From: an uncultured Prevotella sp.
GTDB taxonomy: Bacteria > Bacteroidota > Bacteroidia > Bacteroidales > Bacteroidaceae
DNA: 49,705 bases
Direction: 5' to 3'
Assembly: GCA_900543975.1 (NCBI GenBank)
Contig: UQTI01000013.1
Location: forward strand, 1 to 49,705
Numbering within the stretch: position 1 is the stretch's first letter; every line of letters starts with the position of its first letter. The notes beneath the pieces are model-generated. The model was not told the origin of the DNA and searched no databases. It saw only the letters and a list, made by a program, of their open reading frames with translations. Below, piece after piece: positions 15,119 to 23,704 of the stretch. A program made the position numbers and the translations under genes.

Positions 15119-16365
15119 TCCAATATCTTGGTCATGTTAAGTTCGGTTATCAAGCCGTCAGGATTGATCTTTGCGCTGATGCGATACTTGTTCTTCTCCT
15201 GTGTGCCGTCAGAGTTGTCTACAGCTTGCGTGGCGTTGAATTTTACCGAATATTCATATTTTTCTTCACCTATTTCCTTCTTGCTGATGTTGTAGTCGGC
15301 GAGCGACGCCCATGTCATGCTTGCCACCGTTGGCTTATATATCTTCTTCATGAACGTCAGCACGTCAGACCGTGTTGCGTCTGGCTTTCCAAGGAACGAA
15401 GTCATAATTCTGCCCACACATGTAGAGAGCATGTCTTCATCCTTGTTGTTGATCGCTGTGAAGAAATTGCGGAAAGTCGATCCCACCATGAGCTTCTCTT
15501 CTGGCTGCACGGTCTGTGCGTTGAAGCTGTTTATCTTGTCGTTTGCCTCATCGGTATATTCGCCTGACGGGTGTTGCTCAAGATATTTCTCGAACGCCTC
15601 TACGGTGTTTGTGGCTTGAGCTGTGGCCCAGTCGATAGAATCGATCTTTTCCATTGCCTGTGTCTTGAACGGCGAGTTGGGGTGCTGTTGTAGATACTGT
15701 TCAAGAGCGCTCTTTGTGCCGCTCATGCAAGCGTTAGCCCAGTCTTGGTTGCCCTGGTTTAGAAGGGTGAGGTGAGCCTGTATAGAGTCGATATGTTCCT
15801 CTGGTGCGTCCTTGTAGGTGTCGAGGTAGCTCTGCAGCACCATAGGGTCAGAGCTGTTCATTGCATATTCGTAAGCCTCGTTCTCCTTGTCGTTGCGTGC
15901 TGTGCTGTAGAAAGCAAAGCACACGCCCACGGCTATGATGGCGATGATGAGCGAGATTATGACAATGCGCTTGTTGCTTTTCTTCTCTACCTCTTGCTCT
16001 TCCTGACGCAGTTCTTCTTCCACGGCAGCCCGTTGTTGTTGAGCTGTGGTCTGCTGTGTGTTTTGCTGCTGTGCTCCTGCCTGCTGTTCATAAGAAGCTG
16101 GAGCTTGCGGTGCATCCTGCCTTATAGCCTCCTGCTGCGCCTGTGATGGTGGAGGAGGAGGTGTGGTGCTTGTTGTCTGTGTTGTAGTTACCACTTGTGC
16201 TGTGAGGTGGTGACAGTTTGGACATTCGGGTTGATTTTTGAAATAAGTAACTCCACATTGTGGACATGTGATTACTTTGCCTGCTATTTCAACGCCACAC
16301 GAAGGACAAACGGGTGCCTTGTCGCTGATGGCGTGTCCACATTCGGGACATCTGATAATTGCCAT
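15115..16365 (-). CDS. Zinc-ribbon membrane protein with periplasmic region
   Basis: A 416-residue protein. Residues 1-55 hold Cys pairs for two zinc ribbons (CPECGHAISDKAPVCPSCG and CPQCGVTYFKNQPECPNC). A Pro/Gln/Thr-rich linker follows, then a charged stretch. One membrane segment lies near residues 133-152 (RIVIISLIIAIIAVGVCFAF). After it come TPR-like repeats (LEQYLQQHPNSPFKTQA, FEKYLEQHPSGEY) and a C-terminal alpha+beta domain resembling NTF2-like folds. The function is unknown. It probably heads the transcript with the ABC-F and rhodanese genes. Confidence 0.8.
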   Translation of the reverse strand: MAIIRCPECGHAISDKAPVCPSCGVEIAGKVITCPQCGVTYFKNQPECPNCHHLTAQVVTTTQTTSTTPPPPPSQAQQEAIRQDAPQAPASYEQQAGAQQQNTQQTTAQQQRAAVEEELRQEEQEVEKKSNKRIVIISLIIAIIAVGVCFAFYSTARNDKENEAYEYAMNSSDPMVLQSYLDTYKDAPEEHIDSIQAHLTLLNQGNQDWANACMSGTKSALEQYLQQHPNSPFKTQAMEKIDSIDWATAQATNTVEAFEKYLEQHPSGEYTDEANDKINSFNAQTVQPEEKLMVGSTFRNFFTAINNKDEDMLSTCVGRIMTSFLGKPDATRSDVLTFMKKIYKPTVASMTWASLADYNISKKEIGEEKYEYSVKFNATQAVDNSDGTQEKNKYRISAKINPDGLITELNMTKILE

Positions 16366-16423
16366 AATGATAAAATGTTTCTTTGTGTTCTTGAAATAAA
16401 AGGGTGTTCACCCTTATATTGTG

Positions 16424-16467
16424 TTCTCTCTGTATCGTTTTCTCTCTGTATCGTTTTCTCTGTCGTT
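16424..16467 (-). repeat. 16-bp tandem repeat after the GH25 gene
   Basis: TTCTCTCTGTATCGTT occurs at 16424-16439 and 16440-16455, with a shortened third copy TTCTCTGTCGTT at 16456-16467, ending 6 bp before the GH25 stop codon. The last codons of GH25 contain similar sequence. A perfect AAGGGTG/CACCCTT hairpin is at 16400-16415. Confidence 0.7.
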
Positions 16468-16473
16468 TCTCTT

Positions 16474-17184
16474 TTAGTGGCGAAAACGTATCTCTCTGAG
16501 ACCGTGTTTGCCGAGGAACCGGCTCTTGTCAACGTAGCCGTTAATGCCGTTTATGCGTCCCTTACCTGTATATTGCCACATTGTTATGTCGCGGTCATCG
16601 CTAAGTATGGGTTCGTTTTGGTTATATTGGGCAATCATGATGGGATAATGGTCAACGAGCCCCACCATGTATCTGTTGTAGAAGTTGGTGCCTGTGTAGA
16701 TAAGCGGTTTCTGCTTGTAAGCGTCCTCCACCATGTCAAGAAACTTTGTCAGCGAGTCGGCAAACTCTTTGTTGCCAAGTCCTCCCTTTGTCTCTACATC
16801 AATCATGGGTATGAGATCCTGGTCTCGCGGCTTACATTGAGCCTTGAAGTTTTCGAGTTGCTTGTTGAGAGGCGTCTTTGGGCGGAAAAAATGGTACGAT
16901 CCCACTTTCAGGCCGTACCTGTGAGCAAGGTCAATGTTGAGCTGATACATGTGGTCCACCCTGTCGCCACCCTCGGTAGCTTTAAGGTAGACATAAGCCA
17001 TCTTTGAGTTGTCGCCAATGGTCTCCCAGAATACCTCTCCCTGATAGTGGCTGAGGTCAATTCCGTGAATGTGTGTGCATGTGTCTTCACATTGTACATA
17101 AAGGCCTTCTTGAGCTTTTGCAGGTGCCGACAAAAGTGTTATACTAGCTAATAATAAATATATTTTTTTTCGTAATGCGTTCAT
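16474..17184 (-). CDS. GH25 lysozyme (muramidase), exported
   Basis: GH25 enzymes cut the MurNAc-GlcNAc bond of peptidoglycan. The 236-residue protein has a signal peptide (LLLASITLLSAPAKA). Typical GH25 parts are HGIDLSHYQGEVFW, YVYLKATEGGDRVDHMY, YGLKVGSYHFFRPKTP, the catalytic MIDVET strand (Asp and Glu) and ITMWQYTGKGRINGINGYVD. It stands alone between the zinc-ribbon and phosphatase genes, with a 108-bp repeat-bearing gap downstream. A role in wall turnover or competition is possible. Confidence 0.93.
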   Translation of the reverse strand: MNALRKKIYLLLASITLLSAPAKAQEGLYVQCEDTCTHIHGIDLSHYQGEVFWETIGDNSKMAYVYLKATEGGDRVDHMYQLNIDLAHRYGLKVGSYHFFRPKTPLNKQLENFKAQCKPRDQDLIPMIDVETKGGLGNKEFADSLTKFLDMVEDAYKQKPLIYTGTNFYNRYMVGLVDHYPIMIAQYNQNEPILSDDRDITMWQYTGKGRINGINGYVDKSRFLGKHGLREIRFRH

Positions 17185-17237
17185 AACGCAAAATTACAAA
17201 GAATAGTTGAAATGAAAAAAAATATGTGGTGTTTTTT

Positions 17238-17285
17238 ATGGCTGACTCCCAAAAACCGATAATGATGTTTTGAGGAGCCAGCCAT
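17238..17285. repeat. Strong hairpin after the phosphatase gene
   Basis: ATGGCTGACTCC (17238-17249) and GGAGCCAGCCAT (17274-17285) pair with one mismatch. It lies 28 bp past the phosphatase stop on the minus strand. No T run follows in that direction, so an mRNA 3'-end protecting hairpin is as likely as a terminator. Confidence 0.5.
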
Positions 17286-17313
17286 GTGAAGAAAAAAAGT
17301 ATCTAAGCCGAGC

Positions 17314-18615
17314 CTACTTTTTCTCGGGCTTGACATAAGGCTTGAAAGCGTTTATGCGCTGCATGAGGTAGGGACGCACGTCTTTCCAATGATAATAAGG
17401 TGCGCAGTCGGTTTCCACCGGAATGTGTGCCTCGTCCTCGTTGAGAAGCACCTTGACCAGAATGTCATCGGCCTTCTTTGCGTTGCGGTAGAACACAAAT
17501 TGGAGGTTTGCGCCCATAGGGAAATAGCGGTAGTTGAGCCAGCCGCGGGTGTCGAGGTTGTTGAGGTCGGCAACCTGTAAGCCGGCACCGTTAACGTTGA
17601 TGAGCGACACAAGCGGCAGCACCATGGTCTCGTGGCCGTAGCGCAGGGTTGCACCCGGGTGCTGGAGGCGCAGACAAGAGTCGGCTGTAAGCACGATGTT
17701 CTTAAGCAGGTTGCGCTGTGTGAAGGGCTGGGTAGATCCGTTAAGCGGACTTGCGCTGTTGTTGATGTACCATCTTGCGTTCTCCACGCGCCAAAGAGTG
17801 TAGAGCGCGTTTGCGTCGAACAGGTTGTAGAGGTCTATCTTGTGGCGGAGCTCTGTGTTCTGCACAGCGTTTGCCAGGTTGAATATGCGCTCGTTAAGGC
17901 GCGGCATGTCGAGAGCCTGGGCGTAGCCATGGTCGTTGAACAGCAAGTTGGCCATGCGCTCAGAGTTGTCGTTGGCTTTGGCAAACTTGTCATAAGCCTC
18001 GCGTGCCTCGTCTGGCCAACAGTAAATGTTCACTTCGCGGTCGTTGTGGTTCATGTAGTACATGTCGTGCTCGCTCGCGTCCTGAGTGATTGTTATCTGC
18101 GGATTCTTCTTAAGCAAGGCTTGAAGAGCATTCTCCATTGAGAAGATGCACCGTATAACAGGTGTGCTCTTTGCGTCGATATGCGTTTTTCCTGCAAACA
18201 CCTCTGGGAATCGCTCATACATGCGGGTTCCTATCTGTTGGTGCTGCTCTGCTCCCAGCTGTGTGAGTTCGCCAATGCGCTTGTATGCCTCGTTGCGGAG
18301 CATCTCTATCTTTTTAAGCGTCTCCTGGCCTGTTGGTGTGAGCTTTCCAAGCGAGTCGGCACGCTTAAGAATGTTGTAAGGATAATCATAGTCGTTCTGG
18401 TCGCAGAGGTAGCGCGAGCCGTGTCGTCCGTAGTGTGAGATGTAGAACGGCTTGTAGCCTTTGGGTGCCGGTGTGAGCTTCTTGTGCGGGCCGGGGTAGG
18501 CCAGCAGGTTGCTTGCAGAGACATGAATGTCTTTTTTGATGTCGCTGAGTGCCTCCTGTGCCGATGCTGAGCCTACAGCAAGGAGAGCAGAGATTAGAAG
18601 AATAAATTTTTTCAT
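17314..18615 (-). CDS. Histidine acid phosphatase, MINPP/phytase-like
   Basis: A 433-residue exported protein (signal peptide ending GSASAQ). It has the histidine phosphatase motif HYGRHGSRY (catalytic Arg64, His65) and a distal proton-donor motif, LRYGHETMVL. Length and motif form fit the multiple inositol polyphosphate phosphatase (MINPP) family found in gut Bacteroidota, which removes phosphates from phytate. Other acid phosphatase substrates cannot be excluded. It follows the serine hydrolase gene by 188 bp, which is filled by a 13-bp tandem repeat, so it may have its own promoter. Confidence 0.85.
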   Translation of the reverse strand: MKKFILLISALLAVGSASAQEALSDIKKDIHVSASNLLAYPGPHKKLTPAPKGYKPFYISHYGRHGSRYLCDQNDYDYPYNILKRADSLGKLTPTGQETLKKIEMLRNEAYKRIGELTQLGAEQHQQIGTRMYERFPEVFAGKTHIDAKSTPVIRCIFSMENALQALLKKNPQITITQDASEHDMYYMNHNDREVNIYCWPDEAREAYDKFAKANDNSERMANLLFNDHGYAQALDMPRLNERIFNLANAVQNTELRHKIDLYNLFDANALYTLWRVENARWYINNSASPLNGSTQPFTQRNLLKNIVLTADSCLRLQHPGATLRYGHETMVLPLVSLINVNGAGLQVADLNNLDTRGWLNYRYFPMGANLQFVFYRNAKKADDILVKVLLNEDEAHIPVETDCAPYYHWKDVRPYLMQRINAFKPYVKPEKK

Positions 18616-18649
18616 ATCAGTTAAAATTTGGTTTTAATGTTTTTAAAAT

Positions 18650-18701
18650 GGTGTTTGTTTATGGTGTTTATTAAAGGTGTTTGTTTATGCTGTTTGTCTG
18701 T
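18650..18701. repeat. 13-bp tandem repeat, four units
   Basis: GGTGTTTGTTTAT (18650), GGTGTTTATTAAA (18663), GGTGTTTGTTTAT (18676) and GCTGTTTGTCTGT (18689) follow each other without gaps. They lie upstream of the phosphatase start. Confidence 0.75.
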
Positions 18702-18803
18702 GTTTTTACATATCTGTTAATCAGCGTGTTGTTTCAGATTTGTAAACCTGTTGTTTAATGTCTGTTTTGCGTGCTCATGACATTGCAAGGCAGGCGTAAG
18801 CCT

Positions 18804-20111
18804 CTAAACGAACAAGTCTCTTTTGGGCATCCTTCCACCAAATTTCTTGCGCAACTTTTCAAACAGGGCTTTGGTGTCGTCAGAGAAAGCGTGTCCCTTC
18901 CATGTGCTTGTGTTTGTCAGGAGCACCCAGCATTGGTCGTCGGGATATCTTATGACCAAGGCGCTGGTGCCTGATAGCGTGCCCGTTCGCGTCCATGGCC
19001 GGTTCTTGGGCGTGAAGTTCCAGCCAAGCGAGAACCCGTGGTCGACAGCCTCGGTGGTCATGGCCAGTATGCTCTGTTTTGACAGAATATCGGGCTTGCC
19101 GGGATGCAGGTCTACAGCTGCGATGAGGCGGCACAGTTCGGCTGCCGAAGCGCACCATGCTCCTGCTCCCAACAGTCGGGGGATGTCGTTCTCACCGTAA
19201 CATTTCTCCACTTGTCTTCCGCTGTTGTTATATTCATAAACAGGTGTGGAGCCTTGGTGCATATAATATTTTGTCTCGTTCTGTCGTCTGTCGGCGTAAT
19301 AGTTGCCTGCAATGTGGAAGTCGAAACATCCCGCAGGCTGCAACACGTTTTTTTGGATAAACTGCTCATACGACATTCCTGAACGGCGTGCTATGATCAT
19401 GGACAGAAGCGTGTAGCCGAAGTTCGAGTAGCAAGACGATGTGCCTGGCGTGTAACCCAAACGTCGCTTGAGCACAATCTTTAATAAGGTGGTGTTGTCG
19501 GGAGGCGTGGTGAGATGGTTCTGCATCATGATGTAACGTGTCGAGAACATGGGGTCTCCGGCATAGTTGTTGAAGCCGGCGCGATGGCGCAGCAGCTGCT
19601 CGATGGTGATGTCAAAAATGCGCTTGTCTTTTATCCTGTTGGTGTAGGCCGTGTCGTTGAGCACGCCCTGAGCACCGAACACATGTTCCGAGAGGCGCAG
19701 CTTTCCCGTCTCGCAGAGACGCATCACGCCGATGGCTGTCACGAGCTTCGATACCGAGGCAATGCGCATGATCATGCTTGGCTCCATCTGCACCCCTCTC
19801 TCTTTGTCTGCCCATCCGTAGCCGTGTGTGTAGATGAGCGAGTCGCCTCGTGAGATGGCCAGCTGTGCGCCGTTGATCTCCCAGCGTTTGAGGTAACGCT
19901 CCATTATAGAGTCGAACTCATGGCTCATCTCACATTCGCTCCTGAGGTTGCTTATCGAGTCGTTGATGTGAGGGACCGTGCGTTCTTCTTTCTTCTCTTC
20001 TTCGGGCGTGCAACTGCAAGAGCAACGCCATACCGATGCTGCGACAGCAACGATGATTATGATAATTGTTAAAAGGGGTATTATTGTTTTGTGATTGTGC
20101 TTCTTTGCCAT
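18804..20111 (-). CDS. Membrane-anchored serine hydrolase, class C beta-lactamase fold
   Basis: A 435-residue protein with an N-terminal membrane segment (residues 9-27), then a Cys-rich CSCSC patch and a beta-lactamase-type domain. Visible motifs are SVSK (Ser119, Lys122; nucleophile SxxK), YSN in the CYSNFGYTLLSM stretch, and RTG before the last strands. Family roles include peptidase, esterase and penicillin-binding activity; substrate unknown. The start was set at ATG 20111. The longer frame from 20216 runs through a -7 promoter box (TATCTTTG, 20156-20149 on the minus strand). Confidence 0.88.
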   Translation of the reverse strand: MAKKHNHKTIIPLLTIIIIIVAVAASVWRCSCSCTPEEEKKEERTVPHINDSISNLRSECEMSHEFDSIMERYLKRWEINGAQLAISRGDSLIYTHGYGWADKERGVQMEPSMIMRIASVSKLVTAIGVMRLCETGKLRLSEHVFGAQGVLNDTAYTNRIKDKRIFDITIEQLLRHRAGFNNYAGDPMFSTRYIMMQNHLTTPPDNTTLLKIVLKRRLGYTPGTSSCYSNFGYTLLSMIIARRSGMSYEQFIQKNVLQPAGCFDFHIAGNYYADRRQNETKYYMHQGSTPVYEYNNSGRQVEKCYGENDIPRLLGAGAWCASAAELCRLIAAVDLHPGKPDILSKQSILAMTTEAVDHGFSLGWNFTPKNRPWTRTGTLSGTSALVIRYPDDQCWVLLTNTSTWKGHAFSDDTKALFEKLRKKFGGRMPKRDLFV

Positions 20112-20148
20112 TATGAAGTTTGTTTGGTCCTTTTTTGTTATGTAAATG

Positions 20149-20156
20149 CAAAGATA
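20149..20156 (-). promoter_or_regulatory. -7 element of the serine hydrolase gene
   Basis: TATCTTTG is read on the minus strand, 38 bp upstream of ATG 20111. A TTGT-like -33 lies near 20180. It supports the shorter start. Confidence 0.55.
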
Positions 20157-20288
20157 CAGTTTTTTGTCGTTTTCTGACAAGAAAGTGTTGTCAATTATGT
20201 TTTTTTTGAATTTCAACCCTCATTGTCAATTCCTTTTTTAATGATTGTTTCCTTATTGTTTCTCTATTGCCCCTTGTGTCACACAATA

Positions 20289-20309
20289 AAAACGCAAGTG
20301 TCGCGTTTT
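20289..20309. promoter_or_regulatory. Palindrome just upstream of the flippase start
   Basis: AAAACGC (20289-20295) and GCGTTTT (20303-20309) are perfect inverted repeats separated by 7 bp and end 7 bp before the ATG. It could be an operator or an RNA hairpin at the ribosome-binding region. Confidence 0.35.
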
Positions 20310-20316
20310 AACAAGT

Positions 20317-21828
20317 ATGACAGACGATAAATCTACAGAATTACACTACCGCCAGATAATCAAATATACCGGACTCTTTGGTGGCATTCAGACAATGAAC
20401 ATACTCGTCGGACTGGTGCGCAACAAGCTGACCGCTCTGTTGCTTGGTCCGTTGGGCATGGGCTTGGTGGCTCTGTATCAGTCGTCTGTAAAGTTGGTCA
20501 GCGACTCGACAGGTCTTGGTCTGGGAATGAGCGGCGTGCGTGAAATATCCGACGCTTATAGTGCTGGCGACGATGGTGAGGTTGAGCGTCTTGTCAAGGT
20601 CATACGTTCTTGGAGCGTTGTAGCCGCCCTTGTCGGCACCTTGTTGTGTGCTCTCCTGTGTAAGGTCTTTGACAGCTTGGCTTACTCGTGGGGCAGTCAC
20701 ACCTTACATTTCCTTCTTCTCTCGCCCATGGTCGGCATGATGGCCATAACCTCTGGCGAGACCGCCGTTTTAAAAGCCACGCGGCGCATGAAAGCCCTTG
20801 CCATATCCAGCTTTTACAGTGTGCTGTCGGCTCTCGTGGTGTCTGTTCCTCTCTATTGGTTTTATGGTTTCAGAGCCGTTGTCCCGTCGCTTGTGTTGGT
20901 GTGTCTGGCCCAGATGCTCGCTGTTCTTGTTCCCTCTTACAGGGCTTATCCGTTGCGGCTGTCTTTTAAAAGAGATGTGTTGAGGCAAGGCGTTGGCACG
21001 GTTCGCGTTGGCATGGCCTTCGTGTTAGCTGGTTTCATGTGCAGCGGAGTCGAATATGCGGTCCGTTCCTATCTCAACTATGTAGGCTCAGAGGCAGTCG
21101 TGGGTCTCTACAATGCTGCTTACATGCTTGTGGTAACCTATGCCGGCATGGTGTTTTCAGCCATGGAGACCGACTATTTTCCTCGTCTCTCGGCCGCTTG
21201 CTTGACCAACGGCCGCAACATGAACGACGTGGTGAACCGTCAGGCCGAGGTGTCGGTTTTGCTCATATCGCCGTTGACCGTTTGCTTTGTCTTTATGGCT
21301 CCCGTGATGTTGCCCCTCCTCTTCAGCGGCAAGTTCATGCCTGTGCTTCCCATGATCCAGGTTGCAGCCGTGTCAATGTTTTTCCGCGGACTGTATCTTC
21401 CTGTAGAATACATTTCGTTGGCTAAGGGCCATTCGCGCTCCTTCTGCTTTCTCGAAGGCATAAACAGCCTGATGATGCTGGCGTTTGTTGTTGTGGGCTA
21501 TAACATCCACTCGCTTTTGGGTGCTGGCGTTGGCCTTACGCTTGCCGCCGCTGTAGAGGTGTGCGTGTCGTTCAGCTACATGCGTTTTAAGTATAACTAT
21601 CGTTGCTCTTCCTCTCTCGTCAAAAACATAGCCCTTCAGCTCCCCTTGGTTCTCGCTTCTTTAGTGCTTCCGTTTGTCGATGGAAGCCTTTATCGAAGCT
21701 TGGGCCTGTTCCTTATAATATCAAGCTCTGCTATGTCGCTTAATGTGCTTGACAGAAAGACCTCTTTCATTGACGACATCAAACGGAAATTGAAAAAGAT
21801 GAACAAACGCAGACGTGGAGACGAATGA
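20317..21828 (+). CDS. Polysaccharide flippase (Wzx/O-antigen translocase type)
   Basis: A 503-residue integral membrane protein with about 12 predicted hydrophobic segments and a charged end (KRKLKKMNKRRRGDE). The N-terminal part, IIKYTGLFGGIQTMNILVGLVRNKLTALLLGPLGMG, is typical of O-antigen translocases of the MATE/MOP superfamily. These flip lipid-linked glycans across the inner membrane. There are no glycosyltransferase genes beside it, so it is a detached flippase. The gene is divergent from the serine hydrolase gene. Confidence 0.88.
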   Translation: MTDDKSTELHYRQIIKYTGLFGGIQTMNILVGLVRNKLTALLLGPLGMGLVALYQSSVKLVSDSTGLGLGMSGVREISDAYSAGDDGEVERLVKVIRSWSVVAALVGTLLCALLCKVFDSLAYSWGSHTLHFLLLSPMVGMMAITSGETAVLKATRRMKALAISSFYSVLSALVVSVPLYWFYGFRAVVPSLVLVCLAQMLAVLVPSYRAYPLRLSFKRDVLRQGVGTVRVGMAFVLAGFMCSGVEYAVRSYLNYVGSEAVVGLYNAAYMLVVTYAGMVFSAMETDYFPRLSAACLTNGRNMNDVVNRQAEVSVLLISPLTVCFVFMAPVMLPLLFSGKFMPVLPMIQVAAVSMFFRGLYLPVEYISLAKGHSRSFCFLEGINSLMMLAFVVVGYNIHSLLGAGVGLTLAAAVEVCVSFSYMRFKYNYRCSSSLVKNIALQLPLVLASLVLPFVDGSLYRSLGLFLIISSSAMSLNVLDRKTSFIDDIKRKLKKMNKRRRGDE

Positions 21829-21837
21829 TAGGTTCTA

Positions 21838-21887
21838 TAGAAATAAAGGATCTGTAGAAATAAAGGATCTTTAAAAATGAAGGCTCT
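21838..21887 (+). repeat. 17-bp tandem repeat after the flippase gene
   Basis: TAGAAATAAAGGATCT occurs at 21838-21853 and 21855-21870, with a diverged copy TAAAAATGAAGGCTCT at 21872-21887. The array begins 9 bp after the flippase stop codon. Confidence 0.7.
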
Positions 21888-21977
21888 TTAAGATAAAGAA
21901 ACGATAACTGTAGATAGCAAACGCCGATGATAACTGTATAAATTCAGTTAAACCATTGAATTTTTCTTTATACAAAA

Positions 21978-22008
21978 TTTGGCTATTAAATAATAATTGT
22001 TAACTTTG
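21978..22008 (+). promoter_or_regulatory. Promoter of the NhaD-like antiporter gene
   Basis: TTTG (21978-21981), exactly 19 bp, then TAACTTTG (22001-22008). The start codon follows 20 bp downstream, giving a short leader. Confidence 0.7.
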
Positions 22009-22028
22009 CCGTCGTATTAGAAGAAAGT

Positions 22029-23384
22029 ATGGCGTTTATCATTATATCCATCGTGCTCTTGGGTTACTTTCTCATAGCTACAGAGAAGTTGACCAACATA
22101 AACAAGGCTGCAGTGGCAATATTTATTGGCACTGTAGGGTGGGTGTTGTATATTTGTTATGGTTCCGACTTTGTTCTGAAAGAGCATCGTGTCGAATATT
22201 TCAACTTTCTTCAAGGAGCCACATCCTCAAGTGTGGCTGTGAAACAATTTATAGCACAGAACATCTTTTTAAAATATGTGGGCAGGGCGGCAGAGATAGT
22301 TCTTTTCTTGCTCGCCACCATGTCTATAGTAGAGATTCTGCAGAACAACGGCTGCTTCGATTTCCTGCTTCGCCTGATGCGGACACGCAACAGCAGACGC
22401 ATGCTTTGGACAATGGCTGTCATAACGTTTATCATTTCAGCCAATCTTGACAACCTCACCACAACTGTGATGATGCTGACGATGATGCGGCAGCTTGTCG
22501 TGACCCACCGCCACCGGCTCATCTTTGGAAGCGCGATCGTGCTTGCAGCCAACTGTGGTGGCGCTCTGACCGTCATTGGCGACCCTACTGGTCTTGTGTT
22601 GTGGAACAATGGCTTTGTCACGGCTACCAATTTTTCCATGACCCTGTTGTTGCCCTGCCTCGTTGCATGGGCTTTGCCCACATGGTGGATAGGACGCAGC
22701 TTGCCCTCTGTTGTGGCAACCGAGCGTGTGGTCTTGCCTTACCGTGGCGACGATACCAATCTGAACATCTGGCAACGTGTGCTCATGCTTGTTGTCGGCA
22801 TAGGTGGACTGTGGTTCATCCCCACGTTCCATAACATAACGAAGCTTAGTCCTTTCCTGGGCGCTCTCTGTGTGCTCTCTGTTCTGTGGATCGTAAACGA
22901 GGTTGTGAACCGCAAGCTCATTACCGATGAGATGATCCATCGTCGCACGCCCCGCGTGTTGCAGTATGGCGTCATTCAGATGATGCTGTTCGTGATGGGC
23001 ACAATATTGGCTCTCGCCGTGGTAAAGGAAACGGGAGCGCTCGACAAGCTTAGCGGCGCCGTGCACCTTGGTCCTGCCGACGTGTGGGTTGCAGGAGTGC
23101 TCACCGGGGTCGTCAGCTCCGTGCTTGACAATTTCCTTGCCTCCATGACCATGATCTCCATGCGCGACATGTTTGCCTGCGTGCCCGACGATGTCTATTG
23201 GAAACTCTCCGCTTTCGCTTCCGCAGCAGGCGGCGGCGTGTTGTGCATCGGTTCCATGAGCGGTTTGGCTTTCATGAAGATGGAACGTGTGCGGGTAGGG
23301 TGGTTCTTCCGCAACATTGGATGGAAATGTATGGTAGGAGCTGTTGCAGGCATGGCTGTGTTCTGGGCCGTTGTGACATTCTGA
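22029..23384 (+). CDS. NhaD-type Na+/H+ antiporter (ArsB/NhaD superfamily)
   Basis: A 451-residue membrane protein with 11-12 hydrophobic segments. Signature parts are the repeat-motif ANLDNLTTTVMMLTMM and GGALTVIGDPTGLVLW in the first half, and VSSVLDNFLASMTMI with AASAAGGGVLCIGSMSG-like sequence in the second half. These match the two inverted repeats of the ion transporter superfamily. NhaD proteins exchange cytoplasmic sodium for protons. The context gives no further clue, and it has its own promoter. Confidence 0.87.
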   Translation: MAFIIISIVLLGYFLIATEKLTNINKAAVAIFIGTVGWVLYICYGSDFVLKEHRVEYFNFLQGATSSSVAVKQFIAQNIFLKYVGRAAEIVLFLLATMSIVEILQNNGCFDFLLRLMRTRNSRRMLWTMAVITFIISANLDNLTTTVMMLTMMRQLVVTHRHRLIFGSAIVLAANCGGALTVIGDPTGLVLWNNGFVTATNFSMTLLLPCLVAWALPTWWIGRSLPSVVATERVVLPYRGDDTNLNIWQRVLMLVVGIGGLWFIPTFHNITKLSPFLGALCVLSVLWIVNEVVNRKLITDEMIHRRTPRVLQYGVIQMMLFVMGTILALAVVKETGALDKLSGAVHLGPADVWVAGVLTGVVSSVLDNFLASMTMISMRDMFACVPDDVYWKLSAFASAAGGGVLCIGSMSGLAFMKMERVRVGWFFRNIGWKCMVGAVAGMAVFWAVVTF

Positions 23385-23466
23385 AATGTTTGCCCCGACA
23401 AACGGACCCTCATGCTCTTTGATGTTTGTTGCAGATAAACAATGAAAAACGCCCCTTGATCTTGCG

Positions 23467-23526
23467 CCCCAAGTTCTCACCCCAAGTTTGCATCCCAAGT
23501 TCGCACCCCAAGTTTACATCCCCAAG
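23467..23526 (+). repeat. 13-bp tandem repeat, 4-5 units
   Basis: CCCAAGTT cores recur with AAGTT at 23471, 23484, 23497 and 23510, and AAG at 23524. This gives a 13-bp period with consensus AAGTTYRCAYCCC. It lies in the 320-bp gap between the antiporter and pfkA. The rest of the gap has no supported gene; a GTAGAAGATA duplication lies at 23641-23670. Confidence 0.75.
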
Positions 23527-23704
23527 AAAAGCTTATATTTCAACCAGGCCGAGCCCCTCAAAAAACATTCAATTATAAAGGGCTCATTTGATCATGTCGT
23601 GAGCAAAACACTCATACCCCAAGGTCATGATTATAATATTGTAGAAGATAGAAGATAATTGTAGAAGATAAATGAAACTATTATAACATACAACTGATAA
23701 ACTT

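Noticed and set aside
14980..15567. Plus-strand frame with QRCCFF-type repeats
   Set aside because: The repeats are the 18-bp DNA array read in one frame, and the rest is antisense to the zinc-ribbon gene. There is no promoter and no protein-like composition.
20112..20216. Longer start for the serine hydrolase
   Set aside because: The extension runs through a TATCTTTG promoter box and encodes a Lys/Asn-rich stretch before the membrane anchor.
22437..23498. Long minus-strand frame (353 residues) antisense to the NhaD gene
   Set aside because: It lies wholly over a well-recognised membrane protein gene. Its His-rich composition is the mirror of that gene's codons.
23467..23526. Possible CRISPR array
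   Set aside because: Units are 13 bp, contiguous and without spacers. No cas gene is present. The same holds for all other arrays in the window.
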